From contig NC_090280.1 of the NCBI RefSeq assembly GCF_037392515.1, forward strand, positions 60,649,504-60,713,503: a stretch of DNA of 64,000 bases, read 5' to 3'. Shown here piece after piece: positions 1 to 11,300 of the stretch (positions are counted from its first letter, which is position 1; the number at the start of each line of letters is the position of its first letter). A program made the position numbers and the translations under genes. Source of the stretch: Haliotis asinina (Eukaryota; Mollusca; Gastropoda; Lepetellida; Haliotidae). The notes under the pieces were generated by a model that saw only the letters and a program-made list of their open reading frames with translations, ran no database searches and was not told where the DNA came from.

Positions 1-1587
1 GGGCCATTCTCTCCCCACAGTGGTTACTTGTCACATCTTCCTGTGTAACTTCTGTTCCAATACGACCCTTTCATGGTGCGAGTGTTCAAGACTCGTGATT
101 GGATGTAGTCAGATTTAGTAGTGCAATCAGCGACCTTGTTTCAAAAATGATTGTTTGCAAGATATCGGTAATTTCTGGATGCATTGTCAAAAATAGAACC
201 TCTTCCTGAATGCGATACTCAAATGTTTCTTATAGACAGAACTCAGTCATGTCATATTTGTTTCTCCACATTGCATGCATTTGTCAAGTTGAATCTAAGT
301 TGATGTAACACATGTTCTGATTGGACAGAAACAAGGGAGATAAATCTGCTGCCACCTGAGAACCACGAAATATGGTTGTATTGGAACAGAGGTTCGTAGG
401 AAGATATGACAAGTACCCTCGATGGGAAGAGAATGATAAAGGGTTTACAAACTTAAACATGTATATTCTCTTGATTGTTTTGATCGTGAATGTGTGATAG
501 AGCGTTCATAACCCCTGGTAACTTCTTTTGTTTCAATAATATACCTTGGTTATTGATTCCTTCCTGGAAAATTAGACAAGCAATTCCTTTAACTGGTAGA
601 GGAATTGTACTCTTGGTACATTTATATAGTTTTACAGCCCTGAAGCATTTATGGTGGAGGAATGTCTCCTTCTAACTCTAGCAATTAATATGATAGATCT
701 ATGGATGGTGTAGCAAGATGTATTTGATAAAGTTTGAAAGTTTTAAAATTCCTCTTTTTTCTCAAAAGCAGTGTTGCCAGACTTACATAGTGTCAGGCAA
801 CAAACCTTTTGGAGGTGTTTTGATGGTAACCATGCTATTTTAGAAAAAATGATACTTATTGACGGATCAGTCCTCAGTATGACTAGAAATTTTTTTAGAA
901 TGTGTTGTTCAGAATTCTTCTCCATCGTTCTATGTTAGGGGACAGATCAACGGTCAAGGTCACAGGTTTATCTCGCATCATCTAAAATTGCTGCATCATA
1001 TGTCCATCATCATTCAGTAGGTGTCATCAGAAACATCACAGTTACTGGTTCCTTCAAAACTATAATTCAGGATGGTAAATGTGGAGACAAATGAGATTTT
1101 ATGTGTTTTCATGGTTACCATGTATTTCCTACAATATCACAGAAAATTAATATATCATAACATAATTGCCTATCTGACCATACGAGACAGGCTAGATTTC
1201 TGACAGCCTGACTGTCTGGCGCAAATTTTAGATGTTCCATATACCTGAGTGAATTCTTGGTGTCTGGTCAGGTTGAATCCATTTGGGGCTGGTAACTTCG
1301 AAAAAAATGATATCTGGCTGGGTTTTTGGCTTAGTTTTCATTCACTGCCATAATAGCTAATATTGCTTTCTGAGGATGTTTACAGATGTTCATTATATTC
1401 TGCACTGCATCATTAACAATTTGAATACTGTAAATCGACAAAGTTTTGCAGGCAGGAAAGTTTGGCTAGTATTGTGAATGAACTGTAGGTGCAAACCTTT
1501 CAAGACGTAATGACCTATCCCATTTTGTTAAGTAATTATCCCCAATCCATGTTTTTGTAATGAAACATGGCAGCCATATTGCAATTG

Positions 1588-1589
<2 letters not shown>

Positions 1590-1622
<33 letters not shown>
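1590..1622. repeat. (TA)n microsatellite
   Basis: About 16 uninterrupted TA dinucleotides, read directly from the sequence. Confidence 0.95.
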
Positions 1623-1625
<3 letters not shown>

Positions 1626-1727
1626 ACAAACACATTATTAGGCACAGTAGTTTATTACACTATGGGATTCAATGACTTCAGTCGCATACTAGCATTTCCA
1701 ACAATACACATTCAAAACACAACAATA

Positions 1728-2020
1728 TCTGTAACAGTAACTCACTTTATCATTATGTCAAGAAAGCCAGAAGTTTTGCCAGCCACAGACGACTTCCTCC
1801 CTCCCTTTTGGAGAGGATCGCGGTGATGATCCATCTTGCGTGAACAGGTTTCATCACACTTATTCTCAAGTCTCTGTAACAGTAACTCACTTTATCATTA
1901 TGTCAAGAAAGCCAGAAGTTTTGCCAGCCACAGACGACTTCCTCCCTCCCTTTTGGAGAGGATCGCGGTGATGATCCATCTTGCGTGAACAGGTTTCATC
2001 ACACTTATTCTCAAGTCTCT
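1728..2020. repeat. 145-bp tandem duplication, two copies
   Basis: A 145-bp unit beginning TCTGTAACAGTAACTC occurs twice head to tail (from 1728 and from 1873). I see no differences between the copies, so the duplication is recent or the region was assembled twice. Confidence 0.9.
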
Positions 2021-2312
2021 ATGCTCATCAACACAGTCGTTCAAATTTTGGGCAACAAATTATCATCCTGATTGTCTGACCAGTTAAAGGTGATATCATT
2101 AAGAGGTGGACTTGCAAGAAAAAATAGATGTAGAACTAGCTGGGTTGTTTATCTTGCAAAACATTGATGACGGGAACTTTGTTGATTTACAGTAGACATC
2201 TGCATTGTCAGTGGCCAAGCAGATGCAGTAAACTTTGAAGAGCTCCTCTTTCTGTTGTTTTTCAATTGCATTCAGTTACTTGTTAGACTAGCCATGTGTG
2301 CTTGTGTTGCAG

Positions 2313-2366
2313 CATCAACACGAGTTGGCAGAGAGCAGCAGGCGGGACAAGGAGGCTCTCAAGAGG
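2313..2366 (+). CDS. MPHOSPH9: MPHOSPH9-like exon (coiled coil)
   Basis: Preceded by TTGCAG and followed by GTGTGT. It encodes 18 residues, HQHELAESSRRDKEALKR, in phase 0 at both ends. First exon of the gene visible in the window. Confidence 0.6.
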
Positions 2367-5300
2367 GTGTGTACTTACATACTGTAGTCATGACAGTTAG
2401 GGGGTGGGGCGTTGCATGGATAGTCAGTCATGGATGGTCAGGCTGTCAGATTTCATAGTAACGTACTACGGAAACCTTTTGGGAGAAACACGACTAGGAA
2501 ATATGTATACACTTTAAGAAATAGTCACAAATTCCAAATTAGTCACAGTCGTTATTAAGACTGCATCATAATGGTGATAGCACAACTCATTTTCAGTTGT
2601 TACCGGTCTTCATGAAAGGTAAGGGGTAATAGTTTTACGAAGGATTTCTGTCCATTTGTCTGCCCATTTGTCTGTCCATTTATTCATCTACGTGTTTCAT
2701 CCATATATCTGTTCATCTGAAGACTTTTTTAAAAAAGGAAATTGCAAACTAATGACTGGATTAGTTCAATTTTTGGGGACCATCTTGTTTGTCTTTTAAC
2801 ACATGGGAAGGTTTAAATATGACATTATATTGTCTCTCTGGTATGAAAATGAGTTTAGTGTTGTAATCCAACTTGAGTTGGTGGTCATGGTTGGGGTTAT
2901 TAGTAAACCCAGCTCTTATTCTCGTCTCACGTCTGCCTTTTGTTCCATAGAGAATTCCTCTGAGTAAGAAAAAACACAACTTGTTAATGTTGTGTATATT
3001 TTCTCTTTGACCCATGAAGATCAGAGGATTTTGCTTGCAACAAAAGCCAACTTTGCTTGTCGTACGAGGCGACTAACGAGGTCCGTTGGTCATGCTCGCT
3101 GACTTGGTTGACATGTGTCATTGTTCCCAATTGCGCAGATTGATCCTCGTGCTGCTCATCACTGGATTGTCTGATCCAGACGCAGTTATTTACAGATCGC
3201 TTCATATAGTTGGAATATTGCTGAGAGCGACATGAAACTAAACTTACTATTTTCTCTTTGATTCTGTGTGTTACCTATTAGCTGTGTTATTTGCCTAAAA
3301 TATATCTTCAGAATCCACTATTTACAACTGTTTAGTTCATGGTAATGCGTTATGTACATGGAGAAATATGTATTGGCATCAGTTTGTGTTGTACTCTTTT
3401 TCAACAAGACATTTCTTCTACAATTTCAGTTGCTTGACAAGTATGATGATTTGGAGAGAGAACATGATATTTTGAGGGTAAGAAAATTGTCATTAACTTC
3501 AGGTGATGGCTTTTGCATTGCAGTTTATAGCCATAATGTTTTTTGCATTGTCATGTGGACTTCAATAATTTGCACGTTCTCTTACATGTTATGAATAAAA
3601 ATTTGGGAGTTTCCCAGTAGGTATTATATGAGTTATTAAAAGATATTAAGCACATTTTATGCAGAAACCTGATCACTCACAGTTTCCTAGTTTTTCAGAG
3701 GAATCAGTTGCTAATATCTGAATTTGAATTGTCAATTATGTAAAACCTGCCATTAGGATGACAGTATGCACTATTTGAAAAATGAAATAGACTGGACAAA
3801 AGTAGGTAGGGATATATGTAAATTTTGAAATTCTGAATAATGTAGTGCTGCAGACAGAGTGCCTAATTGCGGGATTCCTGCAAATAGTACATACCTTTGC
3901 ACTTTATTCATAAACATATGCACCAAAATTGGCGCTAGTGTATCATCTAATATTGCTGGTGTGAATATTTTGCATTGTGGAACAGAAATGTTTTTGATGT
4001 AAGGAACTTATATTGCGGTGTGGAGCTTCGAGCTAGATGTGTTGCATGGAGTTTATCATCAAACTTTCATGGTTTGTTGGACGTCAAAATGCCAAAAAGA
4101 CGTATAACAGATTATTTCACAAATGAAAACCAGAAAAAATATCACTAGTCGTCGACATTGAACCATCTGATGCAGGCAATTGAAATATTGAAGCTAGCGA
4201 TGTTTTTTCTGAAGATACGAGTGATGTTGCTGAAAATCTTGACCAAGCAGACAAAACGGGCTACAAGGCCCAGTCAGTGGGCGCACAAGTTTCAATCGTC
4301 GTGGTTATCTACATATCCTTGGCTTTCTTGCCTTTCAAAATGAAGTAGAGATTTGACTTTCATCCATATGTTAAAAAAAGAAACAAAACAGTTTAATAAA
4401 GTTTGTGAGTAGAAACTCTTACTTATGGTATTTTTAGCTGTAAGTGCAAGAGTAAGCATGAAGACACATGTTTTTCTGAATTTCTCTTATTAGGCCACAT
4501 TTTCTAAAGTAAAGGGCCAATTGGCCCCTACCAAGGAAATCCAGGCTGCAGCACTGCTAATGGTCTATTTCTTCATTGACGCTCTGATAAAATATCAATC
4601 CTAAAAATACCAATTTCCCCAATTCATTTTGTCCAGTATACAAATGACAGACATCAAGGTGCTTAACCATTGCAATAACAGATCACTTAAAGCTTGTTCT
4701 TTGTTTTGAAAACCCACTTATTAATGCCACACCAGTTTGTAACAGGTATAAAATAGTTTAGCCCTGCATATGTATCTTAACATATGCCAATGGTTGACAT
4801 ATGTCAATGGTTGAAGCTCAACTACAACTTCTGCTATCATCTGAACTGTTTGTGAGGTTTTTAAGTCACAAATGATGACCTATATTATGTTTATGGTCCA
4901 TTACGATTGTGGTGATAACTGGAGTCACATCTTTCAGGGACGTTTGGGGGATAGTGATAGAAAACTACAGCTGTCCCGCCAAGAGGTGGCAGAACGTGAC
5001 AAGTAAGTGGCATCACTAGCTGACATGGAACCAGTTTAACTGAACTCAGTATTATTTGTTACACTGTCTGTACTGAGTCTAACAAACCATGGTAGAAGGT
5101 CGAATTAACTAACCTTTTCACTAGACCAATTAGTACACTACTAACCAAATCGTTTAAGTTTACATTCACACATACCTTTTGTACATCTACCTCGAAAAAC
5201 TTTGTCAATATTCATGGATGTCAGCTTGTGGAAATATTACGGTAGGTAATGTTAACCATGTCATCAGAAAGCCGTAAGTGTATATACTGCCGATCAAATA

Positions 5301-8300
5301 TCTGTGTTTTGTGCAGATTTTCATTTGTTGAGAAATCAGAGTCAGTGACTGAGGAATTTTGTAAGTGAACCCTAATTTTGTGAACCCAAAAAAGTAGCGG
5401 TTGTCTGATCGGTTAAATTTGTCTTCAAGCAACCCATGCTTCTTGTAAGAGGCAATTAACAGCATTGGGTGGTCAGCCTTTCTGACTTGGTGGGTGCATG
5501 TCTTCGTAATCAAATTGTGTAATGCTCAGTCCAGTGAAGACTCTATTCTTTACTGACTGTCACTTTATAGCTGGAATATTCGTGAGTGTGGTATTAAACA
5601 CTGATAAAAGCTATCTGATAACAAATAAAGCTTATGCTAGCCATGTGTGAATTTCAGAACTATTTCGAAGTTGGAGCTTCACAACAAACAGCTTGCTAGG
5701 GAGAATGAGAACTTGAAACACAAGGCAGCAATTGCACTGAGGTAAGTGATGTTCCTTTGTATTTGTATAGCAAGTATCTTACCTCACACGTAAATCTGAT
5801 TGGCTGAGTGCCCTTCTGTTATTCCAATGTACCCTGCTTACAAGTGAGGTGCATTGCAATGCGTCCCACTGTCACTGGCAACTCACATGGTACTTCATGA
5901 TTGTACTTCTTTATCTCACATATGATGTACTGAAATTACCAATGTTTTCAAGTCGATGGAAGGGAGATAACTCTAAATCTTCTTTTTCTAGCAGTGGCTA
6001 TGAAATGATTTGCCTTACCTTCCAATAATTAAATTTTGACAAAACGTTCAAATTTAGTCCATGTGTATACTAAGGAGAGAAATCACACCGCAGCGACTTT
6101 ACTAAGACAAAATCTGTGGTAAAACAGCTAGATGCAAGATTCAAGTTATTTTATTCACACCAGGTTCGCTGAAGTGTACAATCTGATACCCATACTTAAA
6201 ACAGTTCAAAATTGACATTGAGGTGTTCGGTAAGATAAATACGAAGGGCTGAGGGAACATAAACAAACATCAAGGGTACCTTAACCCTTGGTACCCTTGG
6301 GACCAGTGAACAACTTATAATATTCGCTGGTACACATGTACTTGGAATTGTGAATTCACCTTGTTGCTAGTGTTTTGAAAATTGGGCAGTGATTCAAAAC
6401 ACTCATGATTGTCCTTTGTAGGATAGATGAATGGATGGGTAGACAGAGGGATGGAAGGATGGATGAAGTGAGGGAGGGAGGTATGGATGTCAAGGGGATA
6501 AAGATTTTTGTCCAAAGGCTGACAGGAATTTTCAAGTTGCTATTTCTTCTTGGGATTTGGCATAGCCTGATTGCAACTCATCCATCTACCAAGCTTTGAT
6601 ATAGTATTTCTGTTCACAGTATGGCTTCAGCAAAGACCAGTTATGAAGATTCATATGGATATACTAAAAGCCATCGCTCAGCGGAACCAAACCAAGGGGA
6701 GATAATCAATGGGAGGACTCCAGCTCCATATACTTCTATGGAAAGGTACTTTAACATTGTGACATGGGCAGCTAGTGTTTCAATATCTGGATGTGTTTCT
6801 ACATATTGTGTCAAGTCTGTTTTAGGTGTTGAATTAATTCAGTATCTTTAAACATTAGGGCCTGTTGAAAGTGTGTATTTTTCATTCCAGTACCACTACG
6901 GAACAGTTTTTCACATGCTAGGCCATTGCTATGCATACAAATGGCTTTGAAAGTTCTGTGTACTCGTGTCAGTTTTCTGTGCAACGATGTAAACCTGAAT
7001 GATTTTATCATAGTCACTTTGAATTTTAGCCTAAAGCTATACCAAAATAATGGCACTAGAAATTCTACAAGATTTGAAGAAAATTCATTAAAATTTGCAT
7101 ATGTAGACATAAAGATATAATTTTTGTCAATTAAATACTTCACTTACCTTCGTTCATCAAATTTAGTGACATATTTGAACTGGAATCATTGCAAGCAACA
7201 GACATAACAAATTTAGTGATATTGTCTATCAGAAATCTGACTGTGATTTCAATGTCTTTACGATTTGACCCCCTTGCTCTGTACCAGCGTGAAATGTCGA
7301 TCCTATCAGAATGACTTAACCATGTGACCGTTCTTTCTGTTTGATTTTACAAAACCATGGCAGTGCATGTTAAATGTGTCAGGCTTTGCATGTCCTTTGC
7401 ACTGGTGTCACTGTTCTGCAATCACTTCACCGATTTTGAATTTAGAGGTTTCCAGTGTCACTAAATTCAGGGTAACATCTGTTATAATCTTCCAATCAGT
7501 GTCTTAAAGTGAGTATACTCTCTGTTAATGCTGTTACTTGTATCAACAGATTATATGTAAGTGAACCGGGGACTCACCGGAGAGTGGAATCTTCTCCAGA
7601 GTCAGATGTTGACAGCGACAGTGGGCCCTCACCACTACTGAAGGCAGAGAGGGAGCTACGCAGACTTCAGACTGACTCCAGCAGCAGCTTCAGGGAAAGC
7701 TTTCACCCTAAGCTCCAGAAGAAATTTTATGGAAGTGAAGTGGCCTACCCGAGTCGGTACAAAGAGGCTGCCTCCACCTCCAAGCTTGATTCATCCCGAT
7801 CTAAACCAAAAAATACCTCTCCGGGAAAGTCATCAAACTCACCCAAACCCAAAAGTCAGAGTCGGAATATGTCTCGGTCAGATACTCAGATCAATTCAGT
7901 AGGAACTCACAATGGCATCCTGTCTCCAAAGCGATCCAAACTAAAACTCCAGCCAAAGGAACAATCCACTCCAACGAGGTTGGATGCCAGTTTGAACAAC
8001 TTGACCAATGGTCATGAGAGCAGCCAGAAGAGCACCAAAGACAAACTGTCACGGGCAAAGTCAGAGCAGGCAGTTCCTGCTGCTGTAGAGGCTTTGTCCA
8101 GAAACAACCCAGGTACGTGAAACAAACATGGTTGGAGGTGCAGCCACTCTCAATATTCCAGGTCTATGGCAGTGGTCTGTAAATATTCAAATCTGTGCCT
8201 GACAAGTCAATGATCAACATTGTGAACATCATTCTAAGCTTATCATAATGATACCTGTGAAGGCCCCAGGGTAGAATAGACCTTCAGCAACCCATGCTTG

Positions 8301-11300
8301 CCATAAAAGGCGTCTATGCTTGTTGTAAGAGGCGACTAACAGGATTGGGTGGTCAGGCTCGCTGACTTGGTTGACACATGTCATCGGTTCCCAATTGAGC
8401 AGATTGATGCTCGTGTTGTTGATCACTGGATTGTCTGTTCCAGACTTGATTATTTACAGACCCCCGCCATATAACTGGAATATTGCTAAATGCGGCGTAA
8501 AGCTAAACTCACTCAGTCACTTATAATGATGACGGTGGAGTAGCCTAATGGTTAAAGCATCTGCTTGTCAGTCTGAAGAGTCGGGTGTGAAGATCTGGGT
8601 GGGAATTGGTCTTCATCAACCCATGCTTGTCGTAAGAGACAGCTAGTGGGATTGGAGGGTCAAGCTGGTAGACCTGGTTGACACATGTCCTGATATCCAA
8701 GCTGCATAGATTATTGCACATGCTGTTGTTGATCATTGGATTGTCAGGGATTCAGATGCGGTTATTTACACACCACCACCATATGTAAATGGAATATTGT
8801 CGGGTGAAGTGTCAAAGAAGAAGCAGATTTGCAACAAATCCATCTTTCAACATCTTTGGGTGAGAGACGGATGGTCATTTGGCCCTATGATCTCAGGGTG
8901 GAGCCTCTGTCCACTAGGAAGAACATGAAATATGAGCAGATTTCCTGAAGCTAAGAATATTTTAGCATTATGACCAAAAACCTAGTGTGCATATTTGAAG
9001 TGTTCAGTGAACTTTTTCAATCTCAAGCAGGAGGCAAGTCTGTAGAGAGCACCCTAGAGAAGGTTCGATCAGGGAATTACGTCTCTCGGCCACAGTGGGA
9101 GGATATAGACACATCCATGGCACGACCAGCCAAATCTCAGGCTTCTCCCAAGCAGAACGTGGTAGGGATACTTTTTCTCAGTCGTCTTTTGCAGGGATTG
9201 GGAAAGGCAGGGGCTATGGGCCATTTTGTACATTAGAAAGAAAAATGGCCCATCAAAATTTTGAAGTTTACTATTGATACAGGGGCAGTGACCCATTCTA
9301 AATTCAGAAAATGGCTAATAATCCTGAAAATGGCCCATTGTCAAAGCTCTCTCTCCCAATTAGTCTTTTGTTAGACCTTTCAGTCTGATAAGATACTTGT
9401 AGATCTTGTAAACCCTCTGTTATGGCCTTTCATGTAAGACAATGGTTTTTATCACAGCTGTTAGATATGTTGGCAGTAATAAGGACGTCTTTTTGAATTG
9501 TAGATCATATTGTGATTGATAGCTAAAACAGGAATTAATGGCTGTGGTAGCATTCATAGAATTGTACACCGTGATTTCTATGAATTTCATAGTGTCCTCT
9601 TGTTATTTGGTTGATTATTGTGGAAAGTGATCAAGACTCACTCACTCACTCACTCACTCACTCACTCACAGTGAGTTGCAATTAAACTTATCTGGCAGTT
9701 GTGGTTTGTTAATACAATTTTCACTTTATCATTCGCTTGCTTGGTGTTTCAGACTCGAGAGGAGCGACTGAGAGAACGACTTCAGGCGGTTGACAAACTA
9801 GAGCGGCACTACGATGAATTGCAAGCTGAGAAAAGGAAGGTACTGTATACTGTTAAGATTTCACCACTATATCCCACACAGGAAAACTCATTCCGTCACT
9901 GAGGCGGGGTAGCCTAGTGGTTAAATTGTTCATTTATCACACTACATGCCCAGGTCAGATTCCACACATGGGTACAATGTGTTAAGTCTCTTTCTGGTGT
10001 CTCTTCTCCTCCACTATGATTTTGCTGGAATATTGCTAAAAGTGGTGTAAAATTAAACTCACTTATACTTACCACAGGCGACCAGACTTCAATGAACTGT
10101 ACATTCCCTGTAGAGCAAAATCAGTAAGAATAATTATTGTTGAAAATATTTCATGGTTCTTATGCATCTCAAGTTTCAAAGGTCACCTGAAGCCAGTGTT
10201 TAAAATTGTTTAAAATTCCTGCCTGGCTGACCATCCGGAATGGTCTGTTTTCATGTTGGAAGGTCAAATTTTAAAAGTAGCCTCTCTGGTGGTCTGGTAG
10301 ATATTTTTACGCCTAACAGTAAATATGTCATAGTATCAGACAGGTTCTCTTGTCAACAGTTAGACGTGTTTAAGGTATTATGATAATTATGTTAAACTAC
10401 TTACATTTGGACAGTTCATGTTATGATAACCAATCGCAACACATGTACTTTCAGTTTACCTAAACTCTGTGGTGCATTGCTTGTTAGTGCTGTGTAGTTC
10501 ATTATGATGCATACAAAGAGTGAATGGAGGTTGTGAAAGTTGGAAATGGCAGTCACAGTGTTTTTATTGTTAAAAACCAGTCAGACTAGTGTGTATTCGG
10601 ACTGATAATGTTTTCTAAGTTGCCTGTCTGGCTCTCTGGCTTGGAATTTTATACACTGTTCAAGCAAATGAAATTTTGATGATGTGAATGGTCCTACAAT
10701 TTGTATGAATGTGATTTGATGTATGTTTTCAGCTGGAGTCAGCTCTAATCAAAATTCCAATTCATGGTCGTAACAGGAAAATGATTCAAGACCAGGTATG
10801 TAATTTTGGTAATGGTGGATGTGTCAGACATGACTGTTGTCACATCTTTACAAGAAGTACATGGTTTGTGTAGTAATGTAAGCATGGAAAATATACTCAG
10901 GTCCTTGTCAGTATTTGTTTTATATGTTTACATGACAGACAGCTTGATAACATTCTGGGGCGGTGGTGTACCCTAGTGGTTAAAGCGTTCGCTCATCACA
11001 CTTAAGACACAGGTTCGATTCCCCACTTGGGTACTGTGTGTGAAGCCCATTTCTCGTGTCCCTAGCCGTGATATTGATTGAATATTGTTGAAAGTGGTGT
11101 TAAACTAAACTTATTAGAAAACAGAAGTAAACAATGCTCACTATGAGCTATTACTATTAGTAAATGTATATGTATAGGTGAAAACATGCCTCCGAGGTTT
11201 TGGTAGAAAATGTAAAATTGGAAAGGGAGGGAAATCCCGAGGGGCAGAGCCCCAAGGGATTTCCATACCCCGATGGTTTTACATTATCTACTAAAACCGA

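Larger units (their letters stand above)
1..2312. other. No gene recognised; probable intron
   Basis: No convincing exon was found before the first MPHOSPH9-like exon at 2313. This stretch is probably an intron of that gene, because the first visible exon starts inside a coiled coil and not at a start codon. It holds a TA microsatellite and a 145-bp tandem duplication, listed separately. Confidence 0.5.
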
